Below, piece after piece: positions 45,708-57,663 of a stretch of DNA of 64,000 bases. Made by a program: the position numbers and the translations under genes. The notes under the pieces are model-generated. The model was not told the origin of the DNA. It saw only the letters and a list, made by a program, of their open reading frames with translations, and searched no databases. The stretch covers positions 31,782,064 to 31,846,063 of the forward strand of contig OX459095.1 in the NCBI GenBank assembly GCA_949775045.1. The letters run 5' to 3'. The stretch comes from Metridium senile. Its lineage: Eukaryota > Cnidaria > Anthozoa > Actiniaria > Metridiidae. How positions within the stretch are numbered: position 1 is the stretch's first letter; each line of letters opens with the position of its first letter.

Positions 45708-48700
45708 GTAAGTAGAAACATCTAGAAAGTGGTACTAAATAGATCATGGGATGCAGAGTTGAACATTTTTAATTACGGAAAACGGGATGAGACTGGCAAA
45801 AAGGGTGGGAATCTAAATCGGGATTTGATTTAACGAAAATGTTTTCTAAAATTTGCATTTGAGGCTCCTTATATTCCCACTTTTTTTACATAATGCACGA
45901 AGCTATACTCAATTGAAATTGTGACATTCAAACAGTCATTCATCTAGTTTTTAATTCTTTCATTCATTCATTCATTCATTCATTCATTCATTCATTCATT
46001 CATTCACTCATTCATTCAAATATTTTTTTTCATTCATTCATCCATTCATTCATTCATTCGCTCATTCATTCATTTATTCATTTATTCTCAGCTCGTCGAT
46101 TTCCCATGATTCTCAGCGGTGACCTCATTGCTCTTAAACTTGCCCGGTCTAGTGGGACGCCTTACTGGATGCAGTGTTCTAAAAAATCGTATTGCACCAC
46201 GTCAACGTGCCCTGGAGGACCTGTCATGCTGAATTCCAAGTTCTCCTCCTGTCCAACAGTAGTTTTTCGTATAAGATCTCTCGGTAAAAACGACGGTGCA
46301 GCGGTTGAAGGTGGTGATGATGTGGTCATCTCTTTTCCTACGTTTGCTGAGACTCGGTATTTCCATTGCCAGCCATCGACTTCAACTCCTTGTTATGCAA
46401 CGTAAGTACATTGTTACTACAAACACTACTATGATAGATCTAGCTAATACACGGGTATATGATGATATACGGATGTATGGGTCCACCCTACGTGTCTTTT
46501 TAAGCGGATAATTATCAGAACAGCATATCACAGTCACTTAATGGGAAGATTATTTTAAATCGTTTTTTTTTTTTGTACTTCTTAATATGTTTAATTGTTT
46601 CCCTTTGTATGTTGTATAAACTCCCGGGGGGAAAAAATCTGTGCAGGAATTTGTTTTCGGAGACAAATGTCTGTAGGATTTTTTTTTCTTGGGTTCAATC
46701 CTTTGTGGGGGGGTCTTGATTCCCTGCAGTATGAAAGTATGTATATATTTTTCAATTATTAAATTTTCTTTTTTACAATTAATCATTATAAATAAATATA
46801 AATATAAATATAAATATAAATATAAATATAAATATAAATATAAATATAAATATAAATATAAATATAAATATAAATATAAATATAAATATAAATATAAATA
46901 TAAATATAAATATAAATATAAATATAAATATAAATATAAATATAAATATAAATATAAATATAAATATAAATATAAATATAAATATAAATATAAATATAAA
47001 TATAAATATAAATATAAATATAAATATAAATATAAATATAAATATAAATATAAATATAAATATAAATATAAATATAAATATAAATATAAATATAAATATA
47101 AATATAAATATAAATATAAATATAAATATAAATATAAATATAAATATAAATATAAATATAAATATAAATATAAATATAAATATAAATATAAATATAAATA
47201 TAAATATAAATATAAATATAAATATAAATATAAATATAAATATAAATATAAATATAAATATAAATATAAATATAAATAATGACGTAAAAATGCAGAAAGT
47301 TCGCTTATAAACTAATTTATGTAAATAATTTAGCCTTGATGGAATCGGACTGTACATTCAGGACAGGTTTTAATTCCCTGATGTAGAAACGAAACGTCAA
47401 AAATTTATTTCGTTACTAAGTCTCATTTTTACGTCATTATGTGTTTCAAAATCATTACTTATAAATATAAATATTATATTTTTTTGATATATTTGACAAA
47501 CAAACAAACAAACAAACAAACAAACAAACAAACAAACAAACAAACAAACAAACAAACAAACAAACAAACAAACAAACAAACAAACAAACAAACAAACAAA
47601 CAAACAAACAAACAAACAAACAAACAAACAAACAAACAAACAAACAAACAAACAAACAAACAAACAAACAAACAAACAAACAAACAAACAAACAAACAAA
47701 CAAACAAACAAACAAATAAATAAATAAATACATTTTTGTGAAAAGTATTTTTCTGCCGGTGATATTTTGCAAAAACATTTTTTTGTTGCTTGACTAAGTG
47801 ATGCTTAGTTCACAGGACTTATCAGCAACTGCATATGATAATATTATGTCACACAACAACTATGTCTGATTGAAAGCCTTATTGAGCGAGTAGAAACATA
47901 CTAAATAGCGAATAATTTGAATTACAAGAGTATCACAGTTTTTCTGTTTATGACAGGAAACCTTTTTTCTTCAGATTATCTCTATATTATGTAATGTTTA
48001 GTGGCGAAGCCAAGTTGTTTTAGACCTGATAAACACGATCTGCGAGTTTATTAAACGGCTTAAAAAACTCCAACCTATATTTTGTGTTTTTGTAAAAAAA
48101 ATCAAGGATTTATGAAAGTTTATTAGAGAAAATTGTGTGATTTTTATACCCGCTACAAGAACGCCTGTTTTGCAGGCTATGGACATTGATCAACTACTAA
48201 CAACTTTTACTGTTCAGTTTCCTGGGCCAGATTTGAAAGAAGTGTATATACTTTTCTGTTAACCCAATAAAGTTTATTTATTTATTTAATTTATTTATTT
48301 ATGACCCTGAATTGTTTTGCTAATGGCTAAAACTGCATGCTTATTTATATACACAAAAAGAAAACTTATAATAATTTATAAGTATAGGTAATCGTGTGGT
48401 TTTGAGTATTAATTTCGCACGAGTGTGTTTTTCAAAAGTACAAATTGCACGAGACCGCATAATATACATGAAAAAGGTCGAGCTCTTTCGACGCGCCAAA
48501 TTAAAAATGACGTGCAGATGTCGTAATAAAGCGCGCACTCGATCACCAGAAAATTTAAAACTTCCACCCAAAACATTGTCAGTTTTTTGTATTTTTCTCA
48601 CAAATTTTTCTCACAAAGAGACTGTCCAAAACAAAAGCGCAGATATAAAAAAAAAAATCGATTTTCTTCATTTTTTGCATATCAATAGGCCCTAGGGAGG

Positions 48701-51700
48701 TTAGAACTCTGGCAAAGTTTTTTTCTTCAAAAACTATTTTCTTTTCGAGAAAATGAGGATTTTCTTTTTTCCGACCACGACTAGAAAATTTATGCCAATT
48801 AACGCTTGAATATACGAACATAAACTTCGCTCCAGCATTTTATAAATGAAGCTCCAATTTAATATCTAAGATTATATCTTAAAAGCTCAGGTCTTTACAA
48901 TAATTCTGTATCAAAAATATTTCAAAATGTATAATTAAGAGAGGATTTTGAGCTACTCGAAACCAGTAGTTTTTCATTAATACGGAATATCTCAAATTAG
49001 AGCCTTTGCAAAAAAACATTTTCGGTATGTGCCATGTACTCGATTTGATTAAAAATTTGCAACTAGCTTACCAAGATATTTGTTTTTAAATATGTGTAAA
49101 AATTTGGTTGGGCTCGTTTTTTTGAGAGTAGTAATGAAAGCTCAAACTTTGTCTAAATTTCACAAATGACGTCATTATTCCATATAAACATAAGGACGAA
49201 TTTACTTGCTCACAACGATACATTTCCCAATATAAGGTTGAAAACTACTCTGGATAAAACAAATTCTGACTTCATTTGCAGTTTTCATGTTGAAAAACTC
49301 GATTTTTTCATATCTGCCGCGTGGTGCTCGATTTTCCGAGAGATTGCCTCTTAAGTGATCAAGCTCATCATGATCAAATGCGAATTAGTTTTTTGTAAAT
49401 GCACTCTACGAACTGTAATATGCACTATGTTACACTTGAACTGCACTGCTCTAATCCAATCAATTTTTTTTCATACAAATTATTATAAGAGTAATTAATG
49501 AGAATTTTACAAAAGAGTTCACGTCCGTGACGAGTTCTGCATATTTCTCGGCCAGATTTATTTTTTTATCTTGACAATTTTAGTAAAATATGAAATAACT
49601 TTGAACGTTGGACGCGTATAAGTACTATACACAGGAGGGAGGGGATGACTCCATTGTATTCAAATTAGCTTCTCTGTTTATGGATCACACAATTGTGACG
49701 TCACATGGATACGGCAGTGAATGTTGTCAGTTTAGTTCGAGGGAGCGCTAGCCATTTTGAAATTCAGAAAACGAGGTTAAAATGAGGTAAAACAGCACAT
49801 TGTAAAGTAGTTTATACACAGTGAGTGTTCTTTGCTTATATATTTACTAGTTGAGCGCAACTGATTTCGAAATACCTTTATAGTTGACTGTATTTTTTCG
49901 TTACAATTTCTCGGGAAGGCTGCAGTTCGTAATCAATAATGGCCAACCTTCGTTTGAAATCATAGTGATTTCGTGGGTAAAACTTTATGGAGCATTTTGA
50001 AAATAGGAGGTTATATTCATTGTAAGTTTTATTCTAGCCAGTTCAATTTTGGTTTTAATTGGAGCTGTGGTTCTTCTCATCAATCGATTTTTGTGTAGTT
50101 TCTCACTCTTTTGAACGGTAAAGAACTTATCCTGTACATGATTTCCATAGGTTATGATTTTTTTTGTTTGTCTCTCACTATTTCCATCAAGTAACTTACA
50201 CTTATTGCATAAACCAATATTGCTTTGTATACATTGAAATTGTTGATATATTTTTAAAAGCGAAATCAATAAAGCATTATAAATATTTAATCCATTAATA
50301 AATTACTTGATCCATGAAATATTCAAATAATTTGCTACTGTAGACTGTGTAACATTCCCTATTTAATTAATACTGACTATGGTCACTGTCAAAGACAGTG
50401 TAAAGACTTATTGTTTTATTAATTTGTATCTGATGTTTTGGTTGAATGACATCACAGGTAGCCCAAGCCCAGGGGGGGGGGGGGGGGGGTCGTAAATCAC
50501 TCAAAATTGAAGGAAATGGCCTGAAACTTCACAGGAATGCAAAGAAAAAAAACCACACAAGTAGACATGTTTGACATGTTTATTTTTATTGCATTTTAAA
50601 TATTTCGTCATATTGCTAAAAAACATACAAATGCATAGCTTGGGCTACCTGTGATGACATTGACTAAATAGAGACTGTAAGTTAAGGTAGTTACATTGTA
50701 TTTTTTATTTGTTTTTACTTCATGGTTTTAGTGCTTTGCTCTATACTAATTTGTTTTTTAAAATTTCATGTTGAAATTATGCTAAACTTATACTATGTTT
50801 CTGTACTGTATTATTAAGGTCGTATACAAAAAAAATGTGCTTGACATGTATATAACACAAAGAATTCCTTCAAAGCTGTGTGTATTCTGGCTTGTGTTGA
50901 TGCATGACAGATAGCTATAATGGTTTGAGGGCTTTTACTGTTTAAAAAAATACAAAGGCAGCTTTCGAAATAATAATAAATCTGAGCTAAAGGTGACTTT
51001 GTATTTTTAATATTTATTGTGAGTTCATAATAAAAATACCTTTTGGTTTATAATAGCTATTTATTTTCAATTTTGACATTTAGATTCATTATTCATTTAA
51101 GGTACTTTGGTAACTTAGGTTGATACTTTGGTATTCAAAATACATATTTAAATGATATTAAAACCCCATTTACACGACATCATTTTTGGGCCCGGCACTC
51201 CTAACTTTTGGCACGCGTACCTTACTTTTCTGGCACGGCACTCGTAAAATTTGCCGTGTAAACGCAATTCCAAGCGGCCCGCGTACCTTCTTTTTAAGCG
51301 TGCCGAGACTACATCAGGTAGGTAGTCTCGGCCCGCCAAAACAAGGGTCCGCGTACCTTAAATGCGCCTACGAGTTCGAATATCCAGCGGAAATTATACA
51401 GAACATGCTCACTCGTTCTTGATCGTGCAAAATGGCGGCGTCTACTTGCAGTTCTACAAGTGGAAAAACCAGAGGAAAAACGTGGTCGGATGAGGCCACA
51501 AAAACTTTAATTCAATTTTTGATTGAAATTTAATAAGTAATTTAAATGTTTGCTTGTGATTGTGCATGGTCTGACGAACATTTCTAGTAAAAACTTCAGG
51601 GTTTGCATAAATTAAATACCGATCTAATTTGATATAAATGACACTCGCATACTCTCTGAAATCTGAAAATACTTTCGTCTACCTCTCCATCCAATTCCTA

Positions 51701-54700
51701 ATTCATTTTTGTGGCGTGCGCACACATTCATTTTACTCAAAACTTCTGGTCGACACTCAAAAATTCCTATACAAAAAATGAATTTAATAGTTACTTAAAA
51801 GAAAAAATAGGTGATATTCAATACAATACACAAGATATAATTAACCTGCTCTACACAAAATCATGATCAATTCGACCTCTGTTTTTACTTCAGAATGACT
51901 CATGCAGTTGCAACTGCTTCATATGACCCTTGCTTAGATATTTTTTGTGCAAGATAAAAAAGGCCGAATAATTTTGTTCACAAGTATCTGATCAGGTGTG
52001 AAATACGGGCCGCAGTCAGGATTAAATTCCCTATTTTACTAAAACTGACTGCAGGTCTTTCATGCAATTCACATCTTCACATTTACCGCTATTTTGTATT
52101 AATTTATCTTTTTAACTGGACATAAAATGCACTACCAGCGGAAACATTCTATGATTTTGTTCCATGAGACATCACTTTATGCACATCGAAGGATACAATA
52201 GAATAGAATACTTTATTTAAAGAGGGTAACACTTAATATCTAAAGATAATATACACATGGCCCTCAAAATAATAACAATGAATAAATAAAAGAAAGCAAT
52301 TTTAACAACCTAGGTGATTCTAAGTGAATTGGAATAAATAGCCTATCTAAATAACAATTGAATTCTATCTATCTATGTAAAGAATATCTAACATAAACCG
52401 AAGTGCGTTGTTTAAAGATACCGAAGTGCGTTGTTTCTGCTCTCTCTGATGAGCGTCAGGTAAAATACTAATAAACATTTACAAATTCATTTTTAATTGT
52501 ACGATTTTTAAGTAATGATACCGTGTAAATTTGAATACAAAAAAAAAAATTCAGAAATTTCAGACTGCAAAATTAAGCCGAAAATAGGTCAAACTTTGAA
52601 CGGATGTCACGTGAACGCTTTAAAATGAAACGACCTAATATTGCCCATATGATTACTTGCTCATGACTACCTTCACCATGCAAAGTTACAGGTGGGTTGT
52701 ATCTGACCATTTCTGAAAATACTCGAAGCTTACGTGGAACGGCTCTTACTACAGCAAGGGCTCAGGAAATCAGGCGGGCCATTTCAAATTTTTGGAGTGC
52801 CCAATAGATAAACTGGCCCGTCTACATTTGTCGTGTAAAAGCGATTTTGACGGGCCACAATCGATCGGCCCGCGTACCTAAAGTTTGGAGTGCCGGGCCA
52901 AAAGTGATGTCGTGTAAATGGGGTTTAAATTGCTCTCTCTACTATAAAAATCTCTAGTGGTTAAATGCTTAAGCTTGTTTGAAATTTGGCCAATCATTTT
53001 ACTTTGAATTGGTCATGTGGTACAAACAAACAATTGTTATGCCAAATTTTCAAATATGTACATTTTAACCACTCCATGGATTTTCATAGTATATTTTCAT
53101 GCATCTAGGAACAAGAAAACAATCCCCCAAATATCAATTGTTGTGCAAGTTGAATATCTTGAGAACACTACTTATGATAATTAGTAGTCTTGATAAATTG
53201 TGCTTCATTAGGGACTTTTAGCACCAGGACGGGAGTGGAGGACGGTGACGTCGATTCCGAGATAGGACTGGGGATTAAGACCCCGTCCGTCCTCTCGTCT
53301 CCGTGTCTTTTAGCATTAAACTACGGCACGCTTAAAACGCTTTACAAAAACATCGAAATGGCCTCATTTAAGCAGACAAGAGAAGCTCTCCTGGAATCAT
53401 TTTAACATGGTGATATTGATGATAAGGAATTTATAGTTCTAACAGAGCAGAACACCTCCAATAACCCTGATTACAGCTACGAAGCTTACAAGCCATTTGA
53501 CTTGAACTCCGGCGCGAAGATGAGAATACCAGCCATGTCGAAAATCTAGTCAGAAATTGGTTAATCAGTTCATTTTCGACGTCAAATTGATTTCAAAATA
53601 ATTCAATTGAACTTGTGTTCAATATGCTGAAGGTAGAAAAAGGTTTACCTATAATAATTGAGAGAAAAAGCTTCACGTAATGGCACTACGGCAAAACCCT
53701 TGAGTACACGCTCTCGATTGCGCTCGACGGGAAAGTAATCTGAGACCAATTGATCTGCGCATGCTCATGGTGACAAAATTACTTCCGATACCCCGTAGTC
53801 ACGTCTCCCGTCCTGGTGCTAAAAGTCCCTATTGATTGAAGAGAACTGCAAATTTAGTTAATTTTGATTTTAAAACATAAATATATTGTCTGTCAATAAA
53901 ATAAGCATGTATTATACCTTTTTAGTTATGAATGGGAAACTGGTATCATGTTGCATTTCAAAACAAACAGCAGTTAAGGGGCAGGGCGCAAACAAGTTTG
54001 ATAGAGCAACAACACTATATTCATGAAATAAAATTGCAACTTCCTAATAATTATTATGTAGTTACTATTAGTCGCTATCAAATTTATTTGATATTTCTGG
54101 TTGAATGATAGCCACTAAATAGAAACTGTTACTTAGTAACTTTTTTTTTTGCTCTATAAAAACAAAATAGTTACTAAGCAATAATTTGTATTTGGTCACT
54201 ATATTTATTCAATATCATTAAACCAGAGTCAATAAAGGGCACAAGTTATGAAATCCAGCCACATCAAAGAGGCTTACAAATGGTTGTGACCATATTTTTG
54301 TTTTGTGTTCTTTATTATGCTTGACTGACCTGACCAAACATACTTATTGGCTGATTGTCGGTAAGAATTATAATAATATAAACGAAAACCATACCTCATT
54401 ACCACTGTCCTTGTCTTGGACAGTGACTATTGGTCACAAAATAAAAACTGTTACACATACAATAACATATAGTGTTTTTGCTCTAGTATGCTTGGGGTCT
54501 TTGAGTTAACATACAGCTCATATGAGTTACGGGTATATTCATACATGATAACATTGACCGTTTCTGCAAGTTTATATCCAGTCATTAGCATAACACAAGA
54601 TGACAATAGCCTGCAATGCCGGCGGTCTGCAGGGTTGCGGCGAAGAGAAAAGGAAAGACTGTGATCTTTTCCTTTTCCTTTTTCTTCTCTCCCTAATTAC

Positions 54701-56224
54701 GCAGACTGCCAACAACTCAGGCAAAGATGACAAGCATGGAACAGTTCAATGTAAACTAAGAAATAATTATTATATTCACTGAAATAGTGTGTTATCTTTT
54801 CCTGTCATTCAATCTGAAAAAAAAAAAAAATTTAAACTATATCATCATCATTTAACTTAATTTACATTTTTAAGAAATATTTTATAAGTAATTTCTAACA
54901 CTCACATTAAGCTAAAGATGTAATCTTAATTTATATCCTTATTTTCAATCATATTTTGAAATAATGAATTTCATGTTATACATTATTATTTATGTTATTA
55001 TAAAATTGTATTATTCTAATTCAGTAAGCTTTGATGTGAAAAATGGACAGCAGAAAGCTTCACACTGCACTGTATCAAATTCTGCTAACAAAAATAATTG
55101 ATTATGAAGACAAACAATTAATATATCAGTTCAAAACACACACACACATATAGGGATATGTTGGGCATTTTGACTGGTGCATTATATAGTCTCAGAGCAT
55201 TTTTACATAGCTATTTTAAAATACACATACATACGATCTTTAATAAATTAATGCAATTAGCTCATTGAATCAGCATAAACATTCATGCTAAGGTTCAAAA
55301 GCAATACAATTAAGCACTAAACTTCAATGGGAATACATTTACTAACCTCCACAGTTGTTCGACTCGAGTAGTGGATTCCTTGTAGTTCGTGAGATCAGCC
55401 TTCAAATCGATTGATGAGACCAACCACAAAGCCAAACGATCAGAAACTTTACAGATCCGAAGATTATCATGTGCTTGCATAAACCTCCTATTCTGGATTA
55501 AAAATACTGATCCATTATGCTTTTACGTTCGTGTACTTGTAAATAAAATGCATATCAACAGCACTTGACCGACATCACAGTTCATCACGAAACTGGCTAG
55601 AAAAGCAGTATTTCCATCAAATCTGATCAAATAATTTAGCTATAGTGAAGTATTGGATACTATCAAATATCAAAGAACTCTAACTAGTAAAAAAATGTTT
55701 AGCAATGCGAAGAAAATCGAATGTTTTTGTTGTAACAGCCGAGCTCAACAGTCGTTGCCATTTTGAATCGAGACGTAAAAGGTCATGACGTCACAATTGA
55801 GTGATCCCTCAACACGCCTTTTCCCTGGAGACACCCCCTCCCTCCTGACTATACAGTATTCACGTCCGATTGTAAAACAAAACAAAAACAAAATTCTAAA
55901 ACAAAACAAAAACGTTAACACATTCTAAACTATGTTACTTTCTTTGATAGTTGGGGCAATTTGCAAACCCCGTGGCCTAGAAGGCTTTGGTTTCACTATA
56001 ATCAAGGCAAATTTCAGATCTTCGCCAGAAATGCAGCTGAAGGCAGCCCAATACAGTATGGTGATCTTGTTGGGTTCAGGTATGATTACCAATCCAATAA
56101 GGCATGGCTGTACTCTGATGGTAGTAAGATATATGCCAGGTCTTGTACCAATGGAAATTACTATAAAAACTACTGCCCTAAGATTAACACAGGCTTCGGG
56201 TTTCAGATTTACAAAAAGATATGA
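45554..56224 (+). CDS. Gene D: secreted three-repeat protein (245 aa), three exons
   Basis: Exons 45554-45707, 46092-46401 and 55951-56224 join to 738 bp. Intron 2 is 9549 bp and holds two long microsatellites and a nested 6.2-kb transposon, yet all splice sites and the frame are intact. Signal peptide as in A but with Val4. Repeat GDs sit at 61-62, 126-127 and, one residue later than in B, 192-193. Differences from all siblings: Ser for Asn at residue 40 (KVSPVE), Asp for Tyr directly after the second GD (GGDDVV), Phe in PTFAET, and FHC for FYC or LYC. Exon 3 begins [14 protein letters not shown], one codon longer than in A and B, and has the loop [11 protein letters not shown]. The D-specific changes cluster around repeat 2. 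Family not recognised, function unknown. Confidence 0.82.
46092..46401 (+). CDS. Gene D exon 2 (residues 52-154)
   Basis: Acceptor TTCTCAG, donor GTAAGTAC. Ends [11 protein letters not shown], as B except Gln for Arg. Confidence 0.87.
46563..46794. other. Start of sequence specific to intron 2 of gene D
   Basis: Homology to the other introns is lost after ATTATTTTAAATCG (46563) and returns near 48305. This leading part has oligo-T and oligo-G runs and no coding sequence. Confidence 0.5.
46795..47278. repeat. (AAATAT)n hexanucleotide microsatellite, about 80 units
   Basis: 484 bp of perfect AAATAT (equivalently TATAAA) repeats. Long Lys-Tyr and Ile-Phe frames on the two strands are artefacts of the repeat. 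The perfection suggests recent expansion or assembly smoothing. Confidence 0.95.
47497..47730. repeat. (CAAA)n microsatellite, about 54 units, ending in (TAAA)n
   Basis: Perfect CAAA units from 47497 to about 47715, then a few TAAA. Open frames across it (KQTN, FVCL) are not genes. Confidence 0.95.
47731..49631. other. Intron 2 of gene D between microsatellites and the 6.2-kb element
   Basis: 48247-48300 is an AATAAAG..(TTTA)n run resembling a retroposon end. Homology to the other introns is seen briefly at 48305-48360 (the GTTTTG..AATGGCTA..ACTGC segment). 48749-48850 is the diverged repeat also found at 36836-36960. Overlapping open frames at 48341-48821 on both strands have no recognisable content. 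Confidence 0.45.
51432..51533 (+). pseudogene. N-terminal remnant of a Myb/SANT-like protein
   Basis: ATGGCGGCG opens a 33-codon frame whose second half, [18 protein letters not shown], has the W..E.T..LI pattern of the first helix of Myb/SANT-like domains carried by Harbinger transposons. It stops at TAA before helices 2 and 3, so it is internally deleted. Short, but the match to the element type supports it. Confidence 0.5.
52193..52450 (-). mobile_element. Retroposon 3'-end fragment inside the Harbinger-like element
   Basis: ACAATAGAATAGAATACTTT followed by ATTTAAAGAGGG is the reverse complement of a ...AAATAAAGTATTCTATTC tail, a common form of LINE 3' end. The left boundary is clear, the right one is not. 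Confidence 0.4.
53210..53830. mobile_element. 621-bp Harbinger-like derivative nested in copy 2
   Basis: Ends AGGGACTTTTAGCACCAGGA and exact reverse complement; ATT duplicated (53207-53209, 53831-53833). Copy 1 has the uninterrupted CTTCATTGATTGAAG at about 29798. The inside carries a HARBI1-like N-terminal remnant. The target ATT is not the usual TWA, so assignment rests on the coding remnant. Confidence 0.72.
53358..53549 (+). pseudogene. N-terminal remnant of a HARBI1-like transposase
   Basis: From ATG at 53358 the frame reads [15 protein letters not shown], a TAA stop at 53403, then continues in frame [35 protein letters not shown], to TAG at 53549. The order acidic ID(D/E)KEF, then NP(D)..Y..Y, then FDL resembles the N-terminal leader of many invertebrate HARBI1-type nucleases. 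The DDE nuclease domain is absent. Recognition is by memory of the family pattern, so moderate confidence. Confidence 0.5.
55951..56224 (+). CDS. Gene D exon 3 (residues 155-245)
   Basis: Acceptor TTTCTTTGATAG, only about 95 bp after the 8-bp duplication of the inserted element. Stop TGA 56222-56224. One codon longer than A and B at its start; Gly replaces Ala in NQGKFQIF. Confidence 0.87.
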
Positions 56225-56420
56225 TCACTGTAAACCATTAAACCAGGTTAAGTTAATGTAAAATTATTGATAGTACTAAATATTTTAAAGGAAAGATTAA
56301 AATAAAAATGATGTCAAATCCACAAGCCTGTTGCTAAGACAACGAGGAGGATATATATTGTAAAAAAAACCTGGATATGATCAGAATCAATAAAGTTTGA
56401 TGAGATAATCATTAACTTGA
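56225..56420 (+). terminator. Gene D 3' UTR, AATAAA at 56389
   Basis: AATAAA at 56389-56394, same context as the other copies. Confidence 0.7.
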
Positions 56421-56444
56421 AATACGTGTAGATTATTGTATAAA

Positions 56445-56880
56445 TTGTTTCCTTTCCCCTCCCCTCCCCTCCCCTCCCCCTCTCTCCACAAGAGCCTTTA
56501 CGCAGGCTACTTTGGGCTTCCTTTAGCGGGGCAGGGCTCACTTTGGCATGCATAGACCGCGAGGAGATGGTGACAAAAAAACAATACAAAAAGAGAGGAG
56601 CCTAGCCTCCTCCGCAGGCTACTCCAACAAACGGAAAATTTGGGCTTCCTTTGCTGAAACAGTGACCGAGAAAAGCTGGGAACGAGAGAGAGATTTATCC
56701 ACAGGAAGCCCGTCTCAAAAATATCCACAGGAAGCCCGTCTCAAAAAAGGAGATGCCTGCGGAGGAAGCTAGCGCAAGGAAATTACCAATCAGTTGACAT
56801 CACAGTCGTTCTTTTTCTAGGCATTTAGGTGGTGGGGAGGGACCCAAACATTGAAAGATCTGGGGACAGGAGCTTTTGAA
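56445..56880. repeat. Conserved downstream inverted-repeat block (copy D)
   Basis: As 4436-4806, with the longest CCCCTCCCCTCC leader and both CCCGTCTCAAAAA motifs. Confidence 0.6.
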
Positions 56881-57663
56881 GTTAAAACATTTGAATCAGT
56901 CACAATTTGATCAGCCCTTAGATAATAATATCTTAATTTATTATATAGACATGAGTGTTTTACTCGGAAATACGCAACTCGAAAATGTAATACGAATACA
57001 ATTTGTGAATAAACAATTTATAATTAATCAATGAATTTATTTGCTTAATTTTGAAAAGGAGATGGAAATCATTTTGGTGTCGTTGTACATGTGTGGCTAT
57101 ATAATAAAAAGAAAATTACACGCCTTCTTGAATATTAAATCTCCACCGTGTAATATCCTATATATTCAAATGAATGGCTTTTCTCGAAATATGACAATTA
57201 TAAGGTTTTTCTTATAAGAAACACAGAACTTACTACATATTGACATTTTGTATTGAATTATTTTGTTGTTGCTGGGAAGAGGGATTACGAGAAACTTATC
57301 GGGATTTTGACACTTTTATGAACGCCGCCATGTTTACCACAGGAAAGACACAACACACTGAGAAAGGTGAATCTTTGCTGACAGACCAAATCATATGCGA
57401 TTCAAGTCACAAAGTAAAATTCAGAGAAAAGTAGTCCGATCCTAAATAAACTAAGTGTACATGTATCTCACGGGTTTATGAAAACTACTCCACTTTAATT
57501 GAAAACAAATAACATTGAACCAAACAATACAATTGCAAAGAAATCAACAAAGAGATGAAACTGATAAAGCAAAAGATGTCAGGTCTTACTTAGTCTGTCG
57601 CCCTCACTATACGGGATGTTCAACCTGCGTTCTAAACCTTCTGTGACAGACAACTGACAGCAT
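56881..57663. other. Flank downstream of gene D without a gene
   Basis: Aligns with 4807-5590; no feature of its own. Confidence 0.55.

Larger units (their letters stand above)
51162..52925. mobile_element. 1764-bp Harbinger-like derivative nested in copy 2
   Basis: Ends AACCCCATTTACACGACATC and near-perfect reverse complement; TAA duplicated (51159-51161, 52926-52928). Copy 1 of the host element has the uninterrupted GATATTAAATTGC at about 29516. The TAA target is a PIF/Harbinger hallmark, and the element holds the start of a Myb/SANT-like protein (51432), the accessory protein of such elements. The rest is noncoding, with a retroposon fragment inside. Confidence 0.78.
49632..55847. mobile_element. 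3.9-kb hAT-like element, copy 2, expanded to 6.2 kb by nested insertions
   Basis: Same CAGGAGGGAGGGGATGACTC left tip; the right tip has four changes (GGAGACACCCCCTCCC). It has its own 8-bp duplication ACTATACA (49624-49631 and 55848-55855), so it inserted independently of copy 1. Alignment with copy 1 is near-complete apart from two nested elements (51162-52925 and 53210-53830) and an oligo-G-marked deletion at about 50472-50490 in the internal MITE. Confidence 0.82.

Noticed and set aside
46689..47357. Open frames of 196 and 192 codons on opposite strands (Lys-Tyr and Ile-Phe repeats)
   Set aside because: They are translations of the perfect AAATAT microsatellite; no non-repeat coding content.
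47397..47778. Overlapping frames of about 77-107 codons (FVCL, KQTN repeats)
   Set aside because: Products of the CAAA microsatellite, open in several frames at once.
48341..48821. Frames of 80-99 codons on both strands in intron 2 of gene D
   Set aside because: Overlap each other, are AT-biased, lie in an intron and show no recognisable motif.
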